Below, in pieces: positions 29,301-36,751 of a stretch of DNA of 64,000 bases. Position 1 is the stretch's first letter, and the number at the start of each line of letters is the position of its first letter. Location of the stretch: contig CAYQMF010000012.1 in the NCBI GenBank assembly GCA_964418595.1, positions 1-64,000 of the forward strand. Reading direction: 5' to 3'. A model generated the notes under the pieces. The model saw only the letters and a program-made list of their open reading frames with translations. It was not told where the DNA came from and did no database searches. A program made the translations under genes and the position numbers. The DNA is from CAYQMF01 sp964418595. GTDB lineage: Bacteria > Planctomycetota > UBA1135 > UBA2386.

Positions 29301-32151
29301 GGCCCTCCTGCACATAGAGCTTGCCGATCTCCTCGAGTGCCTCGCGGTGGTACGGCTTGACGTTGAGGCCGCGTTCGAGCGCGGCCAGTGCTTCGGGACG
29401 CCGGTTGCGCTTGACGAGATCCTTCGCCAGCGCGACGTAGTTGCGGACGTCGCCCGGGCTGCGCGCGATCGCCCGCTGGTAGTACTCGATCGCCTCGTCG
29501 TGCAGCTCGTACTTGGCGTAGAGCTTCGCCACGCGCCCGCGATCGCGGATCTGGCGGAAGACCTCCTTGGCCTCCTGGGCGCGGCCCAGTTCGAAGAGCG
29601 CCTGCCCCATCCCGGCGAGGTGCACGTCGCGCTCGGCGTCGGGGAACTCGAGGAGCTGGCGGTGCACTCCGAGGGCCTTCTCCCACTCGTCGAGCGCCTC
29701 GAGCAGCTCGGCCCGGCGCAGGATCAGCTCCCGGTTGCGCGGCTGGAACGCGAGCGACTTCTCGACCATCTCGAGGCCGAGCACGAAGTCACCCGTGCGC
29801 ATGTACAGGTCGCCGAGCAGCTGCGGCGCGTCGAGGTCGTAGGGATTCTCCTCCGTCCTCGCGCGCAGTTCGTCGAAGCGCTTCTCGAGCGTGCCCTGCT
29901 CGCCGATCAGCTCGAACCAGCGCGCGCGCGCCTGCTCGCGATCGCGGCCATCGAGGGCGGTCTTGGCGACCGACAGCAGTTGCTCTTCCGCCTCCTCCGG
30001 CTTGCCCGCTTGCCGCAGCGCACCCGCGAGACGGAACTGCACGTCGGGATCGTGGGCCCGCAGGCGAACCGCCTGCTGGAAGGCTTCCAGCGCATCCTGC
30101 ACCCGCTGGATGTCCATGAACTCCTTGCCCACCTCGACGAACACCGCGGCGTTGTCGGGGTTGTCGCGCATCGCGGTACGCCAGACCTCGATCGCGGCAT
30201 CGAGGTCGAACAGCTCGAGGTGCAGGCGAGCGATCTCACGGAAGTGTCGGCGCCGCTCGCTGGCGGACAGCATGGCCATCCGCTCGTACTCGCCGAGGGC
30301 AGCCTGGAACTCACCGTCCTCGGCGAGGAGCCGGGCCAGCATCACGCGCGCCTGCCCGTCGGCCGGTTGCTTGTCGAGCGCCTTGCGGAACGCGGCGATC
30401 GCGCGCTCGAAGTCACGCTGCCGGCTGTGGGCGCGACCCTGCACGAAGTACGCGCCAGCGGTATCGCGCCGGCCGGCCTCCGCGACGAGACCGTCGAGAT
30501 CCTTGGCGCGCGCGGCGAGGTCGACCAGGGTGTTCGCCGCCATCGAGCGATGGCCGCTGCCGCGGTCGTCCTGATCCACGACGGCCCAGAACAGGCTTCG
30601 CGCCTCGTCGACGGCCCCGGTCGTCAGCAGGAGATCGCCGAGTCCGTAGCGCGCCTCCGCGTTGTCGGGCTCGAGCGCGAGCCAGTCGCGCAGGCAAGCC
30701 AGCGTGCGGTCGCCGAGTTCGTGTTCGCGCAGCGTGCCGGCCAGGGCCTCGAGCCGACGCGCGTTGCCCCTGGCGCGCGCCAGCGCCTTGTCGAGGACCC
30801 CGACCGCGGCGTCCTTGTCGTCCTGCGCAAAGTGGTAGTCGGCGAGATCGACATAACGCGGCATCGCATCGGGCTCGAGCTCGATCGCCCGCGTGTAGAG
30901 ACGGACTGCGTCCTCGTAGCGGTGCCACGTCGCGTACATCGTCGCGATCCGCGTGCAGAGGGTCGCGTCGGTGAGGTTGCGAGCGAGGGCCTTCTCCCAC
31001 TGGTTCTTCGCCTCGGCGAGCCGCTCACTGCGAGCGAAGAGCTGACCGACCTCCAGGTACAGCTCGAGCTCGTCGGGCTTGACCGACAGGATGCGCTGGT
31101 ACTCCGCGATCGCATCGTCGACGCGATCCTGCTCGAGGAACAGCTCGGCGAGGCGACGGGCCAGACGAACGTCCTTCGGGAAACGCGGCGATGCCTTGGC
31201 CAGCAGCGTGGTGGCCCGGTCGAGGGCGCGCATCTCCGTGAACACCGCCGCGAGCATCTCGACCGTGGCAAGGTCGTCGACTCCACCCGCGAGCCGCTCC
31301 TCCAGCCGGGCCACGAGTTCGTCGAGACGACCCGTGCGCCGGTAGATGTGCACGAGCCGGCCCTCAACCTCCTTGCGCAGCCAGTTGCCACGGTCGGTCA
31401 GCGCCAGCACGCGTTGGTAGGTCGCGAGAGCGGTCGGCAGATCACCACGCAGCTCCTGCAACCCTCCCACGGCACGGAGCACGGCGCAGTGCTGAGGTGG
31501 ATCGTTTTCCGTCTCCGCGAGCAGCGGCTCGTACTCCTTGGCGGCGTCGTCCAACAGACCGGACTCCGCCAGCAGCTCGGCGACGCGCAGGCGTCGGAAC
31601 ACCTTGCCGCCGTCCAACTCGCCGATGCTGCGCCACGCCGCGAGGGCGGCGTCCTTGCGGCCGACGGAGAGCTGGGCCTTGCCGATCTTCTCGAGCACGC
31701 CCGCCTTCGCCTCCGACGTGCGGGCGACGGGCATGGAGGCCTCGAGGGCACGCACCGCGAAGTCGAAACGCGCCAGCTTGAGATAGATGTCGCCCAGCAC
31801 ACCCTGCACGTCGGGTGTCTTCTGGGGAATGGCGTCGAGCACCTCGAGGGCGCGCTCCTCCTTGCCCATCCGCAGGTACACCTTGCCGAGGATGATCGCC
31901 GCGGCAGCGTCGTCAGGATCCTTGGTGAGCTTCTCCTCGAGCGAGCGGATCTCGGCATCGACCGCGTTGCCGTTCACCAGCAGCGTGAAGTAGCGATCGA
32001 AGATCGCCGCGTGCGTGGGCTGCTGCTGCAGCAGCGACCGCATCTTCTCCAGGGGCCGATCGCGCGTCGCCGCGTCGCCCGCCTCGACCTGACCAGGAAC
32101 CGCGAGGACGAGCGACGACGACAGGATGGCCAGGGCGAGTTTGCGGAGCAT
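23395..32151 (-). CDS. Giant secreted tetratricopeptide-repeat protein (2,918 aa)
   Basis: The largest gene of the window. A signal peptide (MLRKLALAILSSSLVLAVPG, cut after VEA) precedes almost continuous TPR-like helix pairs, with repeated patterns such as ALEAFQQAVRL and YQRILSVKPDELELY. Three Gly/aromatic-rich insertions interrupt the array, near residue 987 (NWYGSGYQASFGQQ), 1505 (GGYYGGGWSPYANQQF) and 2645 (FGFGGGNSGGYYGY). No catalytic domain or membrane anchor is visible. It is probably a periplasmic or surface scaffold. The minus strand is the coding one: it has the signal peptide and coherent repeats, while the long plus-strand frames opposite are arginine/low-complexity shadows. It is divergent from the thioredoxin-like gene. 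Confidence 0.88.
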   Translation of the reverse strand: MLRKLALAILSSSLVLAVPGQVEAGDAATRDRPLEKMRSLLQQQPTHAAIFDRYFTLLVNGNAVDAEIRSLEEKLTKDPDDAAAAIILGKVYLRMGKEERALEVLDAIPQKTPDVQGVLGDIYLKLARFDFAVRALEASMPVARTSEAKAGVLEKIGKAQLSVGRKDAALAAWRSIGELDGGKVFRRLRVAELLAESGLLDDAAKEYEPLLAETENDPPQHCAVLRAVGGLQELRGDLPTALATYQRVLALTDRGNWLRKEVEGRLVHIYRRTGRLDELVARLEERLAGGVDDLATVEMLAAVFTEMRALDRATTLLAKASPRFPKDVRLARRLAELFLEQDRVDDAIAEYQRILSVKPDELELYLEVGQLFARSERLAEAKNQWEKALARNLTDATLCTRIATMYATWHRYEDAVRLYTRAIELEPDAMPRYVDLADYHFAQDDKDAAVGVLDKALARARGNARRLEALAGTLREHELGDRTLACLRDWLALEPDNAEARYGLGDLLLTTGAVDEARSLFWAVVDQDDRGSGHRSMAANTLVDLAARAKDLDGLVAEAGRRDTAGAYFVQGRAHSRQRDFERAIAAFRKALDKQPADGQARVMLARLLAEDGEFQAALGEYERMAMLSASERRRHFREIARLHLELFDLDAAIEVWRTAMRDNPDNAAVFVEVGKEFMDIQRVQDALEAFQQAVRLRAHDPDVQFRLAGALRQAGKPEEAEEQLLSVAKTALDGRDREQARARWFELIGEQGTLEKRFDELRARTEENPYDLDAPQLLGDLYMRTGDFVLGLEMVEKSLAFQPRNRELILRRAELLEALDEWEKALGVHRQLLEFPDAERDVHLAGMGQALFELGRAQEAKEVFRQIRDRGRVAKLYAKYELHDEAIEYYQRAIARSPGDVRNYVALAKDLVKRNRRPEALAALERGLNVKPYHREALEEIGKLYVQEGRRDEAVRVGMRLFGLRGEQTEKDRREEYEEEKEQQRNWYGSGYQASFGQQRLSSAENYFEERGLGQEWGAILVAEAKRRPADETLLNAVQSHYGWRDKSAAKFAAFLREILAVDPSRLRVPPGKTARGYLQGVEAMLVRVWQEDIVVAERRLGELTGDGVDVLRERATLLRCIGKLDEMESVLRAALGRDPLDPICLGLLVERLLEAKRYDDCVAPLRALLAFWESDRGVAARAELDRVSEAQFRTQRKKLLDDLPRRIRRRITDAEMLAVGQRVRTASWSKVTSFSFEESAPEPLAVLGRLIRVHGARKDTAARDAAVAEARRLATTIGERSSLGTVLFQEGADAAAREVLASVLAEAETIQQDATLVYFWPQFRGSVAAAARSYGELLARDGKILDAYRFLRDNGHGEKAELIVREHAALDDVRAWLDGGLAKARERLVAARSAGQAEIRAVELDYRDAVIKLADFHMGEKDFVKAEATYQAAVELIPDDLDVRKVLALLRQRRGDAQAAIATYDSIIEVKRRRRRANAGDTGTPPTRLVPTMPGESSQSTVTSGGYYGGGWSPYANQQFDVAEDYLAILQIHRERNDQEGALDLLRRLTREDPATFRNMGWQVLDIVRNQDLGKRKLPILRLLRGVVANDEWLQLEYARACSEEGELKEAKRTLEKLIAAGTGGNDWYIEESNRELEKVDQKLGEHRKTVDDLKALVDAEPENVRQRLKLAERLRKEFRYAECLEQALAIVERAPYMMRAKELVVETASATGKDDVALAMMRRVFSECTDTWKKLDRGVSLATWLYGDGKRDEAFTLIEGLETESGGTYSFSPGNWFLDRHEQARALPLLEAELEKQKSNQWYRQQIRPRVIRIELSTGREAKAIRRLLDDIETAGSLADREQRWKDLLRAAKGFQHPEVMRQRLEPEFGKRATASDCLVMAAIEFACGHADRGEAELRRALEVSEKEVYLFPLLIGLRRMRSDFEGALAEIERMSKVYGGSDAYQRSGGVSLTQRDSLTLERANILWDMGRGDDADRLVESLIDDTKISTLQTVALIYGNRKAWDKALEWRRRYFEKKGTRDRGDLIAEAQILIELQRMDEALALARQAHLMSRGDDSARNLLTRIYREQKTLPAWVTELEAEYAKDIRDHGLRQTLLGLYGELDRDEDRRRILTALLEHQDLRETGLDGLIGLCDELDDPTAKVGYMEQKLLLEGGEEKKQMHREIAEVQDDLGRHADARASMEKALDLETADGWMEMGEWLDGHKHEAEAVVAFGKAFELDDKKHEVLAKEATAAHKAKDYAHALTKALGYLRKRRGQANTDSYQTLFLNAVDALTGDERAAVLAGTAGDAATLERAAVLNVALADWPAAVRAARAAIAADPDTFLGHEALCSALEHQRDWAALADACEAMRRRVEREFMATSEWSYNSTAEELQDRIARCRHLLGDDQAAATTWRDQALRRKPYSENTGTWRSDWSVRYVAEKWLGVDRPEAALAALRSEFLLREDPPWGTYLQALELSGKVAEAEAIAWQRALDPLELYGITSSVGGDRSYWGDRDMTSADGMMKFLIDGHEQRGQLGALRARAVELQRVPATRIQGEKLEALVADRMRDYAFLAAAAEKKLAEREERDEKPQAKDHTDAARRWLRAGEVGKALDHLREVFDFDSPGLKNTRLTLSSSEWEYERIYHGGSQPTSGGSSNPFAFGFGGGNSGGYYGYSSWRRSSGAVGYRALAAALLRKQGDAAKAQEIEDALLREAKVRSRREVASQIAQAHADAEEFGHAVRLWRSCLASTEDPALEPNEVVELHTKIADALRRAKAPAAELAAAHGAWRQALLQRIADAPGQNAIAEKAALVRFDVDVAGTPELASDDLAWLLRHEPQNHTYLTLQARSLRLRGDPAGALAVHRACAEQRRQHGVGRHGDAAERGEYGLTLLALGQRDAARVELVAALAAAPEGSRLQDELRAALEGS

Positions 32152-32166
32152 CTCTCACTCGATGGT

Positions 32167-32184
32167 GCCGGCACGGGTGCCGGC
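32167..32184. promoter_or_regulatory. Hairpin in the TPR-gene leader
   Basis: A perfect 7-bp inverted repeat (GCCGGCA / TGCCGGC, 4-base loop) sits in the 104-bp divergent intergenic region, about 16 bp upstream of the giant TPR start. On the plus strand it is followed by three T residues only, so it is a weak terminator at best. It could fold in the 5' leader of the TPR mRNA near the ribosome site and affect translation. Confidence 0.3.
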
Positions 32185-32255
32185 TTTCCAAGGTCTCGGG
32201 GGCGGGCCATGATAGCTCGCGCCCTCGCCACGCACGGTCACGGAGCGAACCTCAA

Positions 32256-33293
32256 ATGCGATACGCCATCCGCGTCTGCACCGTCCTCGCGCTCGGCGCC
32301 CTCGCGCGCGCGCAGACGATCGAGAACTTCACGTTCGAGCTCGAGAAGCTGGGCGGCGGTGCGCTGCGCGCCGCAGACTTCAAGGAGAACATCCTGATCG
32401 TCGACCTCTGGGGCACATGGTGCGGGCCGTGCAAGGAGGCCGTGCCGCACCTGCAGCGGCTGTACGCGAAATACAAGCACCACGGCCTCGAGATCGTGGG
32501 CGTGAACTACGAGCGCGGCCCCCGTGATCAGCAGTTGGCGACGGCTCGCAAGTTCGCAGCCGACCACGGGATCACGTACGCCCTGGCGCTTGGCGATCCG
32601 GCCACGCAACGGCAAGTCCCCAGCTTCCGCGGCTATCCGACCCTGCTGATGTTCGGCAAGGGACTGCAGTTCGAGCAGATGCACGTCGGCTTCGAGGCCG
32701 GCCAGGAGAAGGTGATCGAGCGCTGGGTCCGCCAGGGGTTGGGAATGCCAGCGCTGGGGGATGACAAAGGCGCCGGAGGCGAGGCTGGCGCCGAGGAGAT
32801 CGAAGAGGAGATCGTCGAGGAGGCCGCCCCGCGGAGCGACGTGCCGGCGGGTGCGATCTTCAAGCCCGGCGACGGCGACAAGGGCTTCGACTTCGAAGCC
32901 AAGGACATCGACGGCAAGGAGCTGAAGTTCAAGGATCTCCGCGGCAAGATCGTGTTCCTCGCGCTCACGACCACGTGGGACTCAGAGGCGGCGAACACCG
33001 CCTTGCTGCTGAACAAGCTGCACACGACGGCCGGCGACAAGGCCCACGTCCTCGCGGCGAGCTTCGAGCGCGCCTCGGACGAGGCGGCCAAGGTCGTCGC
33101 GATCAAGGACTTCGCCGGCAAGCACAAGGTCGAGTACCGCGTGTTCCCGGCCAGCATGGGCTTCAACAAGAAGATCCACCTGTTCAGCGGCGTACCCCTG
33201 TTCCTGGCGTTCGACGCGGAGGGGACGCTCATCCTGCGCGAGTCGGGACTGGACGCCGAGCTGTTCGACCGGCTCGTCGCCGTCATCCGCTGA
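32256..33293 (+). CDS. Exported double-thioredoxin (TlpA/ResA-like) protein
   Basis: A 345-residue protein with signal peptide MRYAIRVCTVLALGALARAQ. The first thioredoxin-fold domain (about 22-165) has the redox motif WCGPC with Cys56 and Cys59. An acidic linker (about 170-195) leads to a second domain (about 200-345) that starts like a TlpA domain (FEAKDIDGKELKF), but the active-site position reads TTTWDS with no cysteines. The first domain is therefore probably an active periplasmic thiol-disulfide reductase, and the second structural or substrate-binding. It shares a divergent promoter region with the giant TPR gene. Confidence 0.85.
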   Translation: MRYAIRVCTVLALGALARAQTIENFTFELEKLGGGALRAADFKENILIVDLWGTWCGPCKEAVPHLQRLYAKYKHHGLEIVGVNYERGPRDQQLATARKFAADHGITYALALGDPATQRQVPSFRGYPTLLMFGKGLQFEQMHVGFEAGQEKVIERWVRQGLGMPALGDDKGAGGEAGAEEIEEEIVEEAAPRSDVPAGAIFKPGDGDKGFDFEAKDIDGKELKFKDLRGKIVFLALTTTWDSEAANTALLLNKLHTTAGDKAHVLAASFERASDEAAKVVAIKDFAGKHKVEYRVFPASMGFNKKIHLFSGVPLFLAFDAEGTLILRESGLDAELFDRLVAVIR

Positions 33294-33312
33294 CGGAGGA
33301 CCCGGGAAAGGC

Positions 33313-33344
33313 GAACGGCCGCCGGTTGGGGCCGGCGGCCGTTC
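33313..33344. terminator. Bidirectional terminator hairpin
   Basis: A perfect 13-bp inverted repeat (GAACGGCCGCCGG and its complement) around a 6-base TTGGGG loop lies between two convergent genes, the thioredoxin-like gene (stop 33293) and the small gene ending at 33372. The T-tract is weak on both strands, but placement and symmetry fit a shared terminator. Confidence 0.65.
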
Positions 33345-33371
33345 TGTGGCTGTGGGAGAGTCGTGAGTCGG

Positions 33372-33812
33372 TCAGGATCCGAGCAGCCGATCCACCAGCC
33401 CGTCGAGGTCGGTGGCGGCGATGTCCTCTGGCTGGATGGGAGCCAGGGTTCGGAACTTGCGGTACTCGTCGATGCTGGAGAGCTCGACGTAGTCGCGGTA
33501 GGTCATCTTGTGGCGACCCGAGAGTGTCGCCGGAAGGTTGGTCTGGGTGGCGTGACCGATCTCGGCACCGCTCTTCTCGAGGGTCTGCCGTGCGCGGTTG
33601 CAGATGGCGAGCGTGTTCTCGAGATTGACCCGGATCCGTACGAGCCGCTCCTCGTTGGCACCCGGCACGTCGATGCTGCGCGTGATCTTGGCGATCGCGA
33701 CCTCGAGCACAGCGATGAGGCAGTTGAGCTTGGTCAACAGCCTGGCTCGGTACTCGGCCGAGCTGAGGCCCTGCGGGCGTCCGGATTCGTTGCGGCTGTC
33801 GTTGGATTCCAT
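33372..33812 (-). CDS. Small hypothetical protein
   Basis: A 146-residue soluble protein starting MESNDSRNES. Residues about 15-75 are helical (LLTKLNCLIAVLEVAIAKI), followed by a polar second half with Tyr-rich TYRDYVELSSIDEYRKF. There is no signal peptide. I recognise no family. An in-frame ATG at 33845 would add 11 residues. It ends at the shared terminator hairpin. Confidence 0.55.
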   Translation of the reverse strand: MESNDSRNESGRPQGLSSAEYRARLLTKLNCLIAVLEVAIAKITRSIDVPGANEERLVRIRVNLENTLAICNRARQTLEKSGAEIGHATQTNLPATLSGRHKMTYRDYVELSSIDEYRKFRTLAPIQPEDIAATDLDGLVDRLLGS

Positions 33813-34066
33813 GGGCGAGAGCGACGACCTGCGGAGGGCCGTCAAACCTCACGGAGCACCATGCGTGCCAGGATGTCGAAGCGGGCGCGGAGGATTCCTC
33901 AACCGGCGATGCGGGCGGAAGCTTCGAGACCGAAGGCTTGGTCCTCGTACCAGTGCTCCGGTCTCCGACCGTCCGAGGAATGCGACGCGACCGTCGTCGT
34001 CGACCGATGCACGTCGCGTCAACGCGACGGCGCTCGGCCGAATGCCCCTGCTACACTCCGCACGTG

Positions 34067-34954
34067 ATGTCCGCCAACGACACGACCGCCGCGTACTGGA
34101 ACGAGCGACACGCCGATCCCGGCGCCAAGCACGAGAACTTCCTCGACCATCCGTTGGTCTCTGCCTACGTGTCGCTGCGCGCGTTCGGCAACATCACTCC
34201 ACACCTGGACGTCGTGGTCGCGGAACTCAGGACGAAGACGCCGCCGGGCGCGCGCGTCTTCTCGCCGGGATGTGGCGCGGGCGCCAAGGAGCGCGCACTG
34301 GCCCGCGCCCTGCCGGATCGGCAGATCGTCGGCTGTGACATCGCAACCGAGGCGCTGTCGATGGCCCGCGAGGCTGCGGCACGGGAGGGCCTCCGCAACG
34401 TCGAGTTCATCCAGCAGGACTTCAACGCCATCCACCTCGACGCCGGCTCCTTCGACGCGATCGCAGGGATGGGCGCCTTCCATCACATCGAACGGCTGGA
34501 GGGATTCTGGCGCGAGTGTCGCCGCGCGCTGCGCCCCGGTGGCGTGATCCTGGGTCAGGAGTACATCGGCCCACCCCGCTTCCAGTGGACCGACGCGCAG
34601 GTCGAGGAGGGAACGCGCGTTCTCGCCGAGCTGGTGCCGAAGCAACACCGCCCCCACCACGACGTCGTGCGCCGCCCGCCGATCGAGGAGGTCATCGCGC
34701 TCGATCCGTCCGAGGCCGTGCGCTCACACGAGCTGCTCCCCACGTTGAAGGACGCGGGCTTCGAGCTGTTCGGCTACGCCAGCGGCGGCAGCGCGCTCCT
34801 GCAACCGGTGCTCATGTACCAGGTGCACTCGTACCACCCGCAGCGCTGGGACCACAACCTGGTGCTCGCGCGGATCTTCGCGGAGGAAGAGCGTCTGATG
34901 CAGAGCGGCCGGTTGGTGGACGATTTCTGCATGTTCGCCACGCAGCCCGTCTGA
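34067..34954 (+). CDS. Class I SAM-dependent methyltransferase
   Basis: A 295-residue methyltransferase. Motif I is VFSPGCGAGAKE, motif II acidic loop CDIATEALSMA, motif III FIQQDFNAI and the post-motif region AIAGMGAFHHIERLEGFW. The N-terminal WNERHADPGAKHENFLDHPL and the C-terminal 100 residues give substrate specificity, which cannot be read. GAFHHI with RRALRPGGV is common in small-molecule methyltransferases. A GTG immediately before the ATG is an alternative start. The 112 bp upstream carry no gene. Confidence 0.82.
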   Translation: MSANDTTAAYWNERHADPGAKHENFLDHPLVSAYVSLRAFGNITPHLDVVVAELRTKTPPGARVFSPGCGAGAKERALARALPDRQIVGCDIATEALSMAREAAAREGLRNVEFIQQDFNAIHLDAGSFDAIAGMGAFHHIERLEGFWRECRRALRPGGVILGQEYIGPPRFQWTDAQVEEGTRVLAELVPKQHRPHHDVVRRPPIEEVIALDPSEAVRSHELLPTLKDAGFELFGYASGGSALLQPVLMYQVHSYHPQRWDHNLVLARIFAEEERLMQSGRLVDDFCMFATQPV

Positions 34955-34993
34955 CCGACCTGAGCGTCGTCGCCCGCGTGCGGGCGAGGTTGC

Positions 34994-36040
34994 TCACAAC
35001 GTCGCGACGGCCTGCGCGAAGATCCGGCGGGCGATCTCGCGCACCTGCGCGTGCCGGCCGATGACCAAGAACTCGGTCGACTTGTGCTGGAAGCTGACCT
35101 GCGTGATGCCAGCGTCGTTGAAGACGCGCGCCACGTTGCCGTTGTCGGCGATCGGCGGCTTGGTCTGCTGGGTCACGAAGGTGCTGTCGATCCCGTCCGT
35201 GTAGATGAGCGTCAGCGTCGACTCGCCGGTGAGCGGATCGGTCAGGACGCGGGCACGATCGAAGAGGTAACTCGCACCCACAGAGGTCGGGCTCGGCTCG
35301 ATGACCTGCGCCTGGCGCAGCCGCGCCACCGCATCCGACACCGTCGCCGTCTCGACTATGCTGGCCCGCGGGGTCCAGACCCAGTCGGAGCCGGCGGGAA
35401 TCTGGGCAGCGGTGCCGAAGTCGGCGCGGAGCACTTCCAGCTCGGCCACGAGCTCACCGCGAGACGAGAACTCGCCGCAGTACATCGGGTAGTCCGTGGC
35501 GACATCCACGTCGATCAACCAACTCGGACGATCCTGCGTGGTCGCCACGACCGCAATGCGAAGGCAAGGACGCTGCGCACGGACCGCCTGACCAACGAAG
35601 GTCACGCGATAGAGCTGCGCCGCCAGATGCGCGTCGAAGACCCGGAAGCTCTGGTGGCGAACCAGGAAGTCGGCTTGGCCCTGGTACACCCGTCTCCGAT
35701 GGGCCAACTGGACCGGGGAGAGGACGGTGTTCTCGAGTCCGAGTAGATCGACGGCGAAGGCCTCCGACACACCAGCACGCCCGCCGCGATGCAGCAGAGT
35801 CTCGACGGCACCCACCCATTCGCCACCCCGACCCAGGCTCTGGAAGAACCCCCGGACCCGACGAACCTGGACGAGCTTGTAGTCCCCTCGTTCGGCGGCG
35901 CGCTGGAGTCGCGTGAGCACCGTTTCGGTCGGGGTGATGCCGCCGGGAGCAACGGGCGTCTGACCCGCCAACGCTCGTCCCCCGAGGAGCCCGACGAGTG
36001 TCAGGCACGCAGCGATCGGGATCCTCGGGGAGGAGCTCAT
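34994..36040 (-). CDS. Exported RseB/MucB-like protein linked to an ECF sigma module
   Basis: A 348-residue exported protein with a signal peptide (IPIAACLTLVGLLGGRALA). The first domain (about 30-215) has the order seen in RseB/MucB: a helix TVLTRLQRAAERGDYKL, long strands, then PSWLIDVDVATDYPMY, a segment like the RseB turn that follows the lipoprotein-like fold. A second domain (about 225-348) is alpha/beta. It lies directly downstream of an ECF sigma and anti-sigma pair on the same strand, just where rseB/mucB is found. A periplasmic brake on the anti-sigma factor is the inferred role. Similarity is weak, so the name is tentative. Confidence 0.55.
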   Translation of the reverse strand: MSSSPRIPIAACLTLVGLLGGRALAGQTPVAPGGITPTETVLTRLQRAAERGDYKLVQVRRVRGFFQSLGRGGEWVGAVETLLHRGGRAGVSEAFAVDLLGLENTVLSPVQLAHRRRVYQGQADFLVRHQSFRVFDAHLAAQLYRVTFVGQAVRAQRPCLRIAVVATTQDRPSWLIDVDVATDYPMYCGEFSSRGELVAELEVLRADFGTAAQIPAGSDWVWTPRASIVETATVSDAVARLRQAQVIEPSPTSVGASYLFDRARVLTDPLTGESTLTLIYTDGIDSTFVTQQTKPPIADNGNVARVFNDAGITQVSFQHKSTEFLVIGRHAQVREIARRIFAQAVATL

Positions 36041-36127
36041 GGGTGATGACGAAGACGAGAGGCCAGGGCCGCTTTCCCGCATGATCTGCCATCCAAGATC
36101 AGCGGACGCAGGGAAACCGGAAAAGGA

Positions 36128-36166
36128 AGAGAGAGAGAGGGAGAGAGAGAGAGAGAGAGAGAGAGG
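36128..36166. repeat. GA dinucleotide microsatellite
   Basis: About 39 bp of nearly pure (GA)n with one interruption at 36140-36141, in the gap between the anti-sigma stop (36179) and the RseB-like start (36040). Such a long dinucleotide tract is striking in a 70 % GC genome. On the coding strand it is a (CT)n tract in the leader of the RseB-like gene. Confidence 0.95.
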
Positions 36167-36178
36167 ACAGGTGTGGCT

Positions 36179-36751
36179 TCAGCGGCCGAGTTCCCGGATG
36201 AGATCCGAGGGATGGCCGACCAGAGTGAGTGGTCGGTCGACCGACTGGAAGACGAGTTCGGGTGGCCGCGGTGTTCCGTCGTAGCCGGCCAAAAAGCCCA
36301 GCAGGATCACGGCTGCCGCGGCGGCGATCCAAGCCCAGCCACGCCACGCCTTGGTTGGGCGTGCAGCCTCGAGATCGGATCGGATCCGAGCCCACAGCCA
36401 GCCAGGAGTGCGAGGGGCAGGAGCGCGCAGGATGAGGTGGCCGACGCGCGAATGGTCGACCGGAACCCAGGCCACATCGCGCGCGGGAACCGCAGGCTCG
36501 AAGGCGGCCCGCAGGAGCGGGGCCCCTATCGCGCTGGCCGACGCGCGGGTGGCGGAATCGAAGATCTCTTCCAGGAAGGCGGGACTGCGCAATTCCGGCG
36601 GCGCCGGAGGTCGTGGCAGGTCGCGGAGGATCCGGGCCAGCGCCCGGATGCGCGCCCCTTGAGGGTCGTCGGGTGGCGGTGGCGCCGTCATCGAGTCGAG
36701 AGCGGCCGCCGCCCCGGCGATGCGCCGCCGATGGGCAGAGAGCGTGTTCAT
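36179..36751 (-). CDS. Anti-sigma factor, single-pass membrane protein
   Basis: A 190-residue protein with a cytoplasmic N-terminal region of about 135 residues, one membrane helix (WAWIAAAAAVILLGFLAGY, about 141-160) and a short outer tail. Its ATG overlaps the sigma-factor stop as ATGA, the normal coupling for sigma and anti-sigma pairs. The zinc motif HxxxCxxC of ZAS anti-sigma factors is absent, and no known anti-sigma domain is obvious, so the call depends on size, topology and position. Confidence 0.65.
   Translation of the reverse strand: MNTLSAHRRRIAGAAAALDSMTAPPPPDDPQGARIRALARILRDLPRPPAPPELRSPAFLEEIFDSATRASASAIGAPLLRAAFEPAVPARDVAWVPVDHSRVGHLILRAPAPRTPGWLWARIRSDLEAARPTKAWRGWAWIAAAAAVILLGFLAGYDGTPRPPELVFQSVDRPLTLVGHPSDLIRELGR

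Noticed and set aside
29026..32397. Plus-strand open frame of 1,123 codons opposite the TPR gene
   Set aside because: Antisense shadow of regularly spaced TPR codons; no start signal or recognisable motif, and it would overrun the thioredoxin-like gene.
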